From the NCBI GenBank assembly GCA_022866885.1, contig JALHWS010000181.1, positions 1 to 9,059 of the forward strand: a stretch of 9,059 bases of DNA, read 5' to 3'. The stretch's first letter is position 1; every line of letters starts with the position of its first letter. This document shows, piece after piece, positions 1 to 6,900 of the stretch. The translations under genes and the position numbers were made by a program. This stretch comes from Candidatus Microgenomates bacterium (GTDB lineage: Bacteria; Patescibacteriota; Microgenomatia; 2-02-FULL-39-11). The notes beneath the pieces are model-generated. The model had not been told where the DNA came from. It did not search any database and saw nothing but the letters and a program-made list of their open reading frames with translations.

Positions 1-2
1 CT

Positions 3-437
3 GATAATGAGACAATAAACGGCAATCACGGAGAAATTATCTATAGTGATGAGGCCATTAATCGGATATTGCAATTTTTGGACTTGCCCAAAGTTAGTTT
101 GGCAAAAGCGACTAGCGTCCCTGAAGAAACCAGCCAAAAATTATTAACAATCTCTCTTGACCAGCCGGCCAAAATGCAACTGACTGACCCGAAAAACAAA
201 AAAGGATTAACTGAAGAAGAAAGCATCATTGTTTCTTATAATCCGGAAATCGGCCTGTACAAGCTTTCCATCTGGCCAAATATTTCGGACAATGCTTATC
301 TAAACATTTCCCAAACAGACGGGATAAACAGCGAGACAAAAACATATAAAATAAAACTTAGGAAAAATAGGCTGGCGGAGTATCTGCTTGTTTACTTCCC
401 TTCTCAAACTACGGTTCCCAAACTGATCCCGCTTTAA
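3..437 (+). CDS. C-terminal part of a possible alpha/beta hydrolase (5' end outside window)
   Basis: The reading frame is open from the left edge to a TAA at 435-437, giving about 144 residues, so the gene begins upstream. A TTG at 69 could be read as a start, but the frame continues in protein-like fashion before it and I see no reason to start there. The first residues read DNETINGNHGEIIYSDEAI, followed by a helix ending in LQFLDL. This resembles the end of serine-hydrolase domains, where the catalytic His (here codon 27-29) follows an acidic loop and precedes a final helix. The rest is a beta-rich C-terminal extension (NISDNAYLNIS, KTYKIKLRKN) with no recognised motif. Its stop codon overlaps that of lepB by 4 nt on the opposite strand. 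The hydrolase call is an inference: the nucleophile region lies outside the window, and another surface-associated protein is possible. Confidence 0.5.
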   Translation, partial: DNETINGNHGEIIYSDEAINRILQFLDLPKVSLAKATSVPEETSQKLLTISLDQPAKMQLTDPKNKKGLTEEESIIVSYNPEIGLYKLSIWPNISDNAYLNISQTDGINSETKTYKIKLRKNRLAEYLLVYFPSQTTVPKLIPL

Positions 438-1117
438 TACTTAATCGCCGGGATGAGGCCGATGTCTGGGATTGGCCAATAGCGGACAACTGCCCTGCCG
501 ATGATGGAGTTTTGCTCAATTGGTCCGAACTCACGGGAATCGGAACTGTGCGGCCGGTTATCACCCATCACAAAATACTGGCCGTCAGGCACGGTGATTT
601 CCACCCCTTCCTGCATAAAACTGCCGGCGAAAAGCAAGGTGTTATCTTTCAGGTAATATTCATTAAGCTTTTTCCCGTTGACATAGACATAACCTGCTTC
701 AACCTTTACCTTATCACCCGGTAATCCAATAACTCTTTTGATATAATCCACGTCCGGATTTCTTGGGGCCTTAAAAATGATAACATCGCCTCTCTTCGGT
801 TCTACAAACCGGTAGGATATCTTGTCTGTCAGGATGTATTCGCTGTCATGGAAATTCGGCTCCATTGAGCTGCCTTTGACCTCGTGAGGCTGGACTAAAA
901 AAAGATAGACGACCACGAAAACGGATAAAGCGACAACAATCGTCTCCAGGAAATCCATGAAGAAATTTATGATGCTTTTTCCGATGGCCACGAAAATATT
1001 ATTTGATTTTGCTGGCACCTCTTCTTCTTCAGGCCGATGGCCAGAAACGACGACATTGGGTGTTTTCGATGCGATATCAGTGGCGACCGCTACTCTTATC
1101 TCCGGTTGTTTATCCAT
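434..1117 (-). CDS. lepB: Signal peptidase I
   Basis: Membrane serine protease (family S26) that removes signal peptides from exported preproteins at the outer face of the cytoplasmic membrane. The 227-residue protein has all family boxes in order. A single membrane segment lies at about 49-75. The box with the catalytic serine is GSSMEP (Ser84), followed by RGDVIIF (109-115). YIKRVIGLPGD holds the general-base Lys127, and FVMGDNR (182-188) with SSDSREFG (191-198) follows. The single N-terminal anchor resembles Gram-positive-type enzymes. Unusual but not unique is a polar cytoplasmic tail of about 45 residues with the acidic run EEEE (30-33). The ATG is preceded by no Shine-Dalgarno, and a -10 box lies 11 nt upstream, so the transcript probably has almost no leader. 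The gene is monocistronic as far as seen and convergent with the gene on its left. Confidence 0.96.
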   Translation of the reverse strand: MDKQPEIRVAVATDIASKTPNVVVSGHRPEEEEVPAKSNNIFVAIGKSIINFFMDFLETIVVALSVFVVVYLFLVQPHEVKGSSMEPNFHDSEYILTDKISYRFVEPKRGDVIIFKAPRNPDVDYIKRVIGLPGDKVKVEAGYVYVNGKKLNEYYLKDNTLLFAGSFMQEGVEITVPDGQYFVMGDNRPHSSDSREFGPIEQNSIIGRAVVRYWPIPDIGLIPAIKY

Positions 1118-1128
1118 AAGGTATGAAA

Positions 1129-1158
1129 ATTATAGAACAGTCACTATGTGTATCGCAA
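1129..1158 (-). promoter_or_regulatory. Probable sigma-70-type promoter of lepB
   Basis: On the minus strand TTGCGA (1158-1153) and TATAAT (1134-1129) are separated by 18 nt. The expected transcription start at about 1122 would leave only around 3-5 nt before the ATG at 1117. The -35 matches consensus at four of six positions and the -10 at six of six. Assigned by eye. Confidence 0.6.
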
Positions 1159-1168
1159 GATGTAACTT

Positions 1169-1177
1169 TGGTATAAT
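1169..1177 (+). promoter_or_regulatory. Extended -10 promoter for the tRNA locus
   Basis: TGGTATAAT is a perfect extended -10 element (TGn plus TATAAT). No convincing -35 is present at the right distance, which is tolerated with an extended -10. The expected start near 1184-1185 would place the tRNA-like sequence about 7 nt into the transcript and lead on to tRNA-Val. It is divergent from, and interleaved with, the lepB promoter. Confidence 0.6.
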
Positions 1178-1191
1178 AGGGAAAACTTAAA

Positions 1192-1274
1192 GCGCGCATA
1201 GCTCAGCTGGTTTACCCGAACAAATTTTATTATTAATAAAAATTTGAACGGGTGAAGAGCGTTTGGGATTTATT
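1192..1274 (+). pseudogene. tRNA-like 5' fragment interrupted by a hairpin in the D-loop
   Basis: The first 21 nt have the form of a tRNA 5' half: a 7-nt acceptor strand GCGCGCA (1192-1198), TA, D-stem GCTC (1201-1204) and loop AGCTGGTT. The expected continuation AGAGCG is found only at 1256-1261, after 43 extra nt (1213-1255). Removing these restores GCTC-AGCTGGTT-A-GAGC-G, a normal D-arm. Beyond it, TTTGGGATTTATT does not form an anticodon arm, and no TGCGCGC strand to close the acceptor occurs before tRNA-Val starts at 1275. The element is therefore not a complete tRNA as it stands. It could be a decayed tRNA, a recombination scar next to tRNA-Val, a structured leader for tRNA-Val, or an assembly chimera. 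Confidence 0.55.
1214..1253 (+). repeat. Long inverted repeat (hairpin) inserted in the tRNA-like D-loop
   Basis: ACCCG (1214-1218) pairs with CGGGT (1249-1253). After a 2x2 AA/AA internal loop, CAAATTTT (1221-1228) pairs with AAAATTTG (1239-1246). An inner ATT/AAT pairing leaves a very small loop. The two arms are perfect apart from the AA/AA mismatch, giving at least 13 base pairs, unlikely by chance in 40 nt. Confidence 0.75.
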
Positions 1275-1349
1275 GGACCTGTAGCTCAGCGGTAGAGCGT
1301 TCGGTTCACATCCGAAAGGTCAGAGGTTCAACACCTCTCAGGTCCACCA
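1275..1349 (+). tRNA. tRNA-Val (anticodon CAC)
   Basis: A complete cloverleaf can be drawn. The acceptor stem is GGACCTG (1275-1281) with CAGGTCC (1339-1345). The D-stem is GCTC/GAGC (1284-1287, 1295-1298) with loop AGCGGTA. The anticodon stem is TTCGG/CCGAA (1300-1304, 1312-1316) with loop TTCACAT, so the anticodon is CAC at 1307-1309, reading the valine codon GUG. The variable loop is AGGTC. The T-stem is AGAGG/CCTCT with loop TTCAACA, followed by discriminator A1346 and an encoded CCA (1347-1349). All stems are fully paired. It is convergent with parB, whose stop lies 4 nt away, and it is probably transcribed from the promoter at 1169-1177 through the tRNA-like fragment. Confidence 0.95.
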
Positions 1350-1376
1350 AAAATCAACTCATCAGTTTCTGGTGAG
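1349..1376 (-). terminator. Intrinsic terminator of parB, overlapping its last codons and the tRNA-Val end
   Basis: CTCACCAG-AAA-CTGATGAG forms an 8-bp stem (1376-1369 with 1365-1358, one G-T pair) with a 3-nt loop, followed on the minus strand by TTGATTTTT. The 3' arm is the last codons of parB and the stop TGA (1356-1354) lies inside the U-rich tract, whose final T is opposite the terminal A of the tRNA CCA. On the plus strand the same hairpin is followed by TGCCTTTTA and could weakly stop tRNA transcripts. Confidence 0.55.
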
Positions 1377-2175
1377 TGCCTTTTATGGCCGAGGTAGTGA
1401 CCTCCGGATGGCCCTTAAAAAGGATTTTTATCTGGCCAGAGACATTTGACTGGTCATATTTGACCGAAGCGTTCAATTTCGTTCCCAGTTCCTTTGCCAG
1501 ATTTTCCAGCTCCACTGTCTGGAACCTTTCCGGCCCTTTTCCGCGAAACGGCATTTCTTTGTCTTCTTTGATTTTCCTAGCCAGATCTTCAGCTCTTCGA
1601 ACAGATGCCCCTTCTGTCAAAATGGTCTTGTAGGCACCAATCATGAGCTTCGAATCAACTAACCCGGCAATAGCCCGCGCGTGTCCTTCGGTGATATCTT
1701 CTGAAATAAGCCCGTCTTTGATGGCGTCCGGAAGAGCCAGAAGCCGCAGCGAATTGGAAACATAAGCCGGACTTTTACCGATCCTTTTGGAAATTTCCGT
1801 CACTGTTAAAGTAAACTCCTCAAGCAGCCTTTGTAATCCCTGCGCCCGTTCAATCGGGTTAAGATCTTCCCGCTGGACATTTTCCACCAAAGCCATCTCA
1901 AGCATCCCCTGAGTACTGGTTTCTTTTACTACCACCGGTACGGTTTTGAGACCGACGATTTTGGATGCCCGCCAGCGCCGTTCCCCGGCAATAATCTGAT
2001 AACCGGCAGGGGTTTTTGCCACCACCAACGGCTCTAAAATACCATGTGTTTTGATCGACTCAACCAGATCGACCAGAGATTCTGATTTAATCAGGCTCCT
2101 TACCTGCAAAGGGTTAGGTTGGAGCATGTTGATATCCAGATCAATTAATTCATGATGGGAAGAAACAGTATCCAT
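1354..2175 (-). CDS. parB: Chromosome-partitioning protein ParB (CTP-dependent clamp family)
   Basis: DNA-binding clamp that loads at centromere-like parS sites, spreads in a CTP-dependent way and partners with the ParA ATPase for chromosome segregation. The 273-residue protein shows the family order. The N-terminal CTP-binding domain has NPLQVR (21-26), the GERRWRAS box (64-71) and ENVQREDLNPIERA (98-111). A helix-turn-helix lies at about 124-145 (TVTEISKRIGKSPAYVSNSL), then GHARAIAGL (164-172). The C-terminal dimerisation part is short. The N-terminal ParA-stimulating region is also short, with under 20 residues before the core. No parA lies beside it. It follows rpmA by 27 nt, with no Shine-Dalgarno and no convincing promoter in the gap, so co-transcription with rpmA is likely. 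A Noc-type paralogue cannot be excluded. Confidence 0.93.
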   Translation of the reverse strand: MDTVSSHHELIDLDINMLQPNPLQVRSLIKSESLVDLVESIKTHGILEPLVVAKTPAGYQIIAGERRWRASKIVGLKTVPVVVKETSTQGMLEMALVENVQREDLNPIERAQGLQRLLEEFTLTVTEISKRIGKSPAYVSNSLRLLALPDAIKDGLISEDITEGHARAIAGLVDSKLMIGAYKTILTEGASVRRAEDLARKIKEDKEMPFRGKGPERFQTVELENLAKELGTKLNASVKYDQSNVSGQIKILFKGHPEVTTSAIKGTHQKLMS

Positions 2176-2202
2176 ATGAGTTTAAAAAATATTTATAAAA
2201 AA

Positions 2203-2478
2203 TTAATTTGAGGCAGGCCTGTCTGCGCAGGCAGAATTTACTTCAATAAAAGTTTTTCCGAAACTTTCTTTAAAGCTGACGACGCCATCCCGGACGGCAT
2301 AAATCGTATAATCACGCCCAATCCCAACGCCATTACCGGCATGAAATTTTGTCCCTCTCTGACGGACGATAATGTTACCGCTTATCACTTTTGATCCGCC
2401 ATAAACCTTCACGCCCAGACGTTTGCCGACTGAATCGCGATTGCCTTTGGTTGTTCCTCCTGTTTTGATATGCGCCAT
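2203..2478 (-). CDS. rpmA: Ribosomal protein bL27
   Basis: Component of the large ribosomal subunit whose N-terminal tail reaches towards the peptidyl-transferase centre. The 91-residue protein starts MAHIKTGG, so there is no cleavable N-terminal extension of the Firmicutes kind. It carries the family signatures GNRDSVGKRLGVK (12-24) and IIVRQRGTKFHAG (36-48), then VGIGRDYTIYA. The conserved fold ends near FIEVN (77-81). The remaining ten residues (SACADRPASN) are encoded by a palindromic repeat at 2219-2234 and its flanks and look like an acquired tail. The gene follows rplU, as is common in bacteria, but has its own consensus promoter at 2499-2527. No Shine-Dalgarno is visible. Confidence 0.97.
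   Translation of the reverse strand: MAHIKTGGTTKGNRDSVGKRLGVKVYGGSKVISGNIIVRQRGTKFHAGNGVGIGRDYTIYAVRDGVVSFKESFGKTFIEVNSACADRPASN
2219..2234. repeat. GC-rich palindrome forming the rpmA 3' end
   Basis: CTGTCTGCGCAGGCAG is a near-perfect palindrome (core CTGCGCAG, one G-T pair), strikingly GC-rich against the AT-rich surroundings and bounded by further GGCAGG-type sequence. I associate similar CTGCGCAGGCAG palindromes with dispersed repeats in candidate-phyla genomes, but there is only one copy in this window, so dispersion cannot be shown here. Confidence 0.55.
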
Positions 2479-2498
2479 ATTATTATGAGATAAAAATT

Positions 2499-2527
2499 AC
2501 TATAACCTTTTTTTTCACGGATGTCAA
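2499..2527 (-). promoter_or_regulatory. Consensus sigma-70 promoter of rpmA(-parB)
   Basis: On the minus strand a perfect TTGACA (2527-2522) and TATAGT (2504-2499, five of six) are separated by exactly 17 nt containing a run of eight A. The expected start is about 2492, giving a leader of roughly 14 nt before the rpmA ATG. It lies wholly in the 57-nt gap between rplU and rpmA. Confidence 0.75.
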
Positions 2528-2535
2528 GTGAGTTT

Positions 2536-2889
2536 TCACGCTTTCTTTTCCTTTGTTTTTACTGGTTTATCTTCACCAACATCAATCTTCTCAATCAACA
2601 CTTTTGTATAGATTGGCCGGAAACCGATAGTTCTTCGAAAATTGACTTTTGCCTTAAATTTACTGACCCTTATTTTCTCTCCTTTTTCCTCACCGATAAT
2701 TTTTCCTTGGACTTTCCCTTTTTCCACCAAAGGCGTCCCCACACACGTTATCTCATCTGACCTGATCAAAAGAACTTCAGGGAATAAATATTGGCTGTCT
2801 TTCGGGGCATTTAAGCGATCGACCAAAATCTCCATCCCTTCGCTGACTTTATGTTGTTTGCCTCCCGATTTGATTATCGCGTATTTCAT
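2536..2889 (-). CDS. rplU: Ribosomal protein bL21
   Basis: Large-subunit ribosomal protein that binds 23S rRNA. The 117-residue protein starts MKYAIIKSGGKQHKVSEG, the diagnostic N-terminus of the family (SGGKQ at 8-12). It continues with a PEVLLI segment (37-42), GTPLVEKGKVQGKIIGE, and the KIRVSKFKAKVNFRRTIGFR stretch (72-91) that corresponds to the basic rRNA-binding loop, ending in TKVLIEKI. A lysine-rich tail of about 15 residues follows. The ATG lies only 8 nt after a perfect -10 box, and there is no Shine-Dalgarno, so its mRNA is probably leaderless. It lies 23 nt after rodA and its promoter -35 is inside the rodA 3' end. It may therefore be transcribed both from ileS-rodA read-through and on its own. 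Confidence 0.97.
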   Translation of the reverse strand: MKYAIIKSGGKQHKVSEGMEILVDRLNAPKDSQYLFPEVLLIRSDEITCVGTPLVEKGKVQGKIIGEEKGEKIRVSKFKAKVNFRRTIGFRPIYTKVLIEKIDVGEDKPVKTKEKKA

Positions 2890-2897
2890 AGGGCCTT

Positions 2898-2926
2898 ATT
2901 ATAGTAAAAATCTCACTTTATCACAA
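2898..2926 (-). promoter_or_regulatory. Promoter of rplU, overlapping the rodA 3' end
   Basis: On the minus strand TTGTGA (2926-2921, four of six) and a perfect TATAAT (2903-2898) are separated by 17 nt. The -35 lies in the final codons of rodA. The expected start near 2891 is within 1-2 nt of the ATG at 2889, implying a leaderless transcript. Confidence 0.65.
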
Positions 2927-3986
2927 GTAGTTCCTGATCTTTCTGCCGGGCCACCGACAAAACCAGACCGAGACCGATAAATGTGCTTATCACCGAACTG
3001 CCGCCATAGGAAAGAAGTGGCAGGGTAATGCCTGTAATGGGCAATATACCCAGATTCATGCCGATATTGATCGCCACCTGGATAAAAATCTGGGAAAAAA
3101 CACCGATGCAGATCAGTTTACCAAACATATCGTCTGTCTCCATGGCGATTTTCAATATCCGAAAAAGAAGTAACAGGTAAAGAATAATTACGATAAAACC
3201 GCCGATAAAACCCAATTCTTCTCCCAAAGAGGCAAAAACGAAATCCGTATGGTATTCCGGCAGAAACAAAAGTCTGCTTTGAGTCCCTCTTCCCAAACCC
3301 AAACCCATAAGTTCACCGCTGCCGATGGTGATCATCGCCTGCAAAGCGTTGTAACCGGCTCCGGAAGGATCACTATAAGGGTTAATGAAGGAAAACAAAC
3401 GCGCTTTTTGATACGGCTGCAAAAAAAACCAGGAAAAAGGCAAACTGACAATCATTAAAAATAATCCTCCCAGGATATAGGAAATTGGCAACCCGCCGGT
3501 AATGATCATGCAAATAAAAAAAGTCAGATAAACGATAAAATTTCCCAGGTCCGGCTGGAGAAAAATCAGTATTGCTATCGGCAGCAGGCAAGTGGTCAGT
3601 TTCAAAAGATTAATAAAGGAACGGGGCTGGTATTGAAAAATCATTTGGGCAAAAAAAACAATTATCAGAGGTTTGATGACCTCTGAAGGTTGGATCATTC
3701 GCCAACCGCCGACACTAATCCAGCGTGAAGCGCCCCGCACAACTGGACTAACAAGACTGATCAGGAGCAGCAGAATTGAAAAAATATAAACTAACCAGGA
3801 AAATTTAGACCAAATCCGATAATCGATAGTTGTGAAAATATAAAGAAGAAACAGACCGATCAAAAAAAAGAGCGCTTGGATCGCCAGAAGCTGGGGTGTA
3901 GTACTGACAAGAAGAAATAAGCTTATTCCGCAAAGACCGGCAATCGGAAGACTAATGAAAGGATCCGCTAAAAACCAAAAAATCAT
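2913..3986 (-). CDS. rodA: RodA-type SEDS peptidoglycan glycosyltransferase
   Basis: Polytopic membrane enzyme that polymerises lipid II into glycan strands with a class B penicillin-binding protein, in cell elongation (RodA) or division (FtsW). The 357-residue protein is almost all hydrophobic helices and has the family motifs: ASRWIS (86-91), IQPSEVIK (98-105), QPDLGN (144-149), and GTQSRLLFLPEYHTDFVFA (234-252) with the invariant Asp248 expected to be catalytic. GEELGFIGG (255-263) and NIGMNLGILPITGITLPLLS (307-326), leading into SYGGSS, follow. GTQSRL and NIGM are closer to RodA than to FtsW, so I call RodA; the alternative is FtsW. The ATG overlaps the ileS stop as ATGA, so translation is probably coupled to ileS. 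No partner transpeptidase is in the window. The implication is a peptidoglycan wall. Confidence 0.9.
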   Translation of the reverse strand: MIFWFLADPFISLPIAGLCGISLFLLVSTTPQLLAIQALFFLIGLFLLYIFTTIDYRIWSKFSWLVYIFSILLLLISLVSPVVRGASRWISVGGWRMIQPSEVIKPLIIVFFAQMIFQYQPRSFINLLKLTTCLLPIAILIFLQPDLGNFIVYLTFFICMIITGGLPISYILGGLFLMIVSLPFSWFFLQPYQKARLFSFINPYSDPSGAGYNALQAMITIGSGELMGLGLGRGTQSRLLFLPEYHTDFVFASLGEELGFIGGFIVIILYLLLLFRILKIAMETDDMFGKLICIGVFSQIFIQVAINIGMNLGILPITGITLPLLSYGGSSVISTFIGLGLVLSVARQKDQELLVIK

Positions 3987-6900
3987 GCCTTTGATACTTG
4001 CAAAGTATCGCCTTTTGTTATCGTCCGGGCCAATGTTTCTTTTTTAATCAGGCTTTCGAATTGTTTTGGCCAGTCAGGACAGGTCACTATCACCCGGTCG
4101 GACAAACCGCAACCTGATTCTCTTCTTATCAACTGTATCTGGCGAACTAATTCCCTGGCTTTTCCTTCTTCTATCAATTCCGGCGTCAATGTCGTATCTA
4201 ATTCTACCTGTAATTCTCCACTCCCTACCACCACTTCAACTTCTTTAATATTTAATTCATCTTTAATTAATTTTATTAATTCCTTTTCAGCTTTGAACTT
4301 TGAACTTTGAACTTTGATTTTCCGTAACGGTTGTCTCACTTTCATTTTGGCTTCCTTTCTTTTGGCATGCCCCAATTCGCAAACTTTTCTCACTAACTCC
4401 ATCTCATCCATCAGTCCTGACCGTTGGTTACTGACTCTTGGTAACTGCTCCGGCCAATCTGACAGATGGACTGATTCTTCTCCGGTAAGATTACGGTAAA
4501 TTTCTTCGGATATAAACGGTGTAAAAGGAGCCAGTAACTTTGTAAGATTAACAAGGACTTCATGAGCGGTCAGGTAAAAGGAATTTTTATCTCCCTTATC
4601 TGATACTGTCGGACCAACCCGATCTCTAGATCTTCGGATATACCAGGTAGACAAATCATTGACAAAATTTTGGATCGCTTCGGGGGCTATATTTACCTGG
4701 TAATTATCCAATGATTCTGTAACTACTTTTACCAGTTGGTCCAATTTTAATAAAATCCACTCATCCAATACGTTCTTAGAACGTGTTTGAACATTTGGAA
4801 CCATCGTCATTGCGAGGCCGCAGCCGAAGCAATCCCGTGATACTACAGAAATTCCAACGGGATCGCCACGCTCGTTCCTCGCTCGCGATGACATTATTTT
4901 TGACTTTTCAAACAGGCTCTTTGTCCCTTCCCATCCATCTACATTAGCGTACGTCACGAAAAAGTTATAGATATTCCAAAGCATCAGATGGAATTTCCGC
5001 CTGACTTCATCGGCTTTTTTGTAACCGAAAAGCAGGTTGTTAGACGGATTTTGCAGGACATACATCCAACGCATTACGTCAACCCCGATTTTATCCGCTC
5101 CTTCGTTAAATTCGATGGCGTTGCCCCATGATTTATGCATCGACCGGCCGTCTTCGCCCAAAAGCGTGGCAAAACCGAGAACGGTCTTAAACGGCGGTTT
5201 ATCCTCAAGCGCACTGGACATGGCGATCAGGGAATAGAACCAGTTTTTGAATTGTCCGGGGAAAGACTCGGTGATAAAATCAGCCGGAAACCACTTTTCC
5301 CATTCCTTTTTGTCGGAAAGGTAAAGAGGCATTTCTTTTCTTCCGGAAACTTCTGTTGCCTGATTATTTTCGCTGATGGTTGAATATGCCACAATCCCGG
5401 CATCCAGCCAGGGATTGCCCACGTCCGGTATCCGCTCCACGAGATTTCCGCATTGGGGACATTTGATTTTTATTTCGTCTATCTGAGGTTTATGCGGTGA
5501 TTTCCCGCTTAAGCTTTCCCATCCGGCGACGGCCTTTTTTTGTAGTTCTTCGAAGGAGCCGATCACCTCAAACCGGCCGCATTTGTCACATTCCCAGATA
5601 GGAAGAGCCAGTCCCCAATAACGGTTTTTCTTGCTGATCAGCCAATCGTGCATATTTTTCAACCAGTCCAATTCTCTCTCCAGCCCGAACTCCGGTATCC
5701 ACTTTATCTTCCTCGCCACTCCCATCATCCTCTCTCTTAAAGTAGATCTTTGATTTTTGATCTTTAATTTTTGATCTTGCGATGGACGTAAATCCATCGC
5801 TATGTACCACTCGTCAGCCACTTTCCAGACCAATTCGGCTTTGCAGCGCCAGCAAGCCGGATAACGGTGAGCGTATGGAAAAATCTCAAACACACAGTCG
5901 TGACTCAGACTTTCTTTTTTCTCAAGAAAGTCCAAAATAATCCTCGGATTTTTCTTGGCGTTTTTACCGGAGAATTCCCCAAGTCCGGGTAAATAATCGG
6001 CATTATCGGCAATGACGGGTATCATCGGCAGGCCAAATTTTTTGCCTAACCGGAAATCTTCCTCGCCAGCAGAGACTGCCGTGTGCACCAAACCGGTCCC
6101 CTCTGTCATGGAAATTGGCATTATCAGGTCATCTGTCGCAATAACCGTATGGAATTTATCCGGATTTTCCTTTGCCGCTGCCGAAACGCTTTCCAAATGA
6201 TCAAAAGACCCGCCATATTTCAGACCTACTAATTCTTTACCTTTGACGGTCTTAACCACCTCTTTTTCTCTGTTTTTAAATACTTTATCTACAAGACTGG
6301 TCGCCAACCAATAATGATTACCTTCATTACCAGCGACCAAACTGTAATTTTGTTTACTGTCCAAAGCGATTGCGATATTGGCCGGAATTGTCCAGGGAGT
6401 GGTGGTCCAGACCAATAAAAACTCTTTTTCCCGGCCGACAACAGGGAATTTCAAAACAATTGACTCGTGGGTGACTTCTTTATAATCTTCGGTCAGCATC
6501 TCGTGCTGGGAAATGGCGGTTTCGCACCTTGGGCACCAGGGAATTGATTCGTGGCCTTTGTAAATCCAGCCGTTTTCATGGCAAACTTTCAAAAAGTGCC
6601 AGATCATGTAATTATTGTTTTCGGAAAGCGTGTAGTAAGAATTGTCCCAATCCATGAAATATGCCAGACGCTGGCTCTGCTCTGTCTGGATCTGACTGTA
6701 TTTGCGGACTCTTTCCTTGCAAAGCTCGACAAACTTAGCGATGCTGGCCTTTTTGTCTCCGGGTACTAAGTTTTCAATCTCTTTTTTGCCTTTCAAGCCC
6801 AATTCTTTCTCCACTTCCACTTCCACCCAGAGTCCCTGACAGTCGAAACCGTTTTGGAAGCGCTCTTTTTCGCCTTTCTGGTTATGGTAGCGTTGGAAAA

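Noticed and set aside
69..71. TTG at 69 as the start of the left gene
   Set aside because: The frame is open to the window edge with hydrolase-like sequence before it (NHGEIIYSDEAI), so the start is outside.
41..229. 62-aa minus-strand frame opposite the left partial gene
   Set aside because: It is opposite a protein-like open frame that runs off the edge, and it has no promoter or motif.
426..454. ATCCCG / CGGGAT inverted repeat between the convergent left gene and lepB as a bidirectional terminator
   Set aside because: The stem is 6 bp with a 17-nt loop and no T-run follows on either strand.
1192..1349. A single tRNA interrupted by a group I or other intron spanning to the tRNA-Val 3' end
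   Set aside because: tRNA-Val is complete by itself with its own acceptor stem, the GCGCGCA strand has no partner, and the 43-nt insertion is far too small and lacks any group I core.
2192..2197. TATAAA upstream of parB as its own promoter
   Set aside because: No -35 at the right distance; the region is simply A/T-rich after the rpmA stop codon.
5745..5778. CRISPR-like short repeats
   Set aside because: The units are directly adjacent without spacers and lie in ileS coding sequence.
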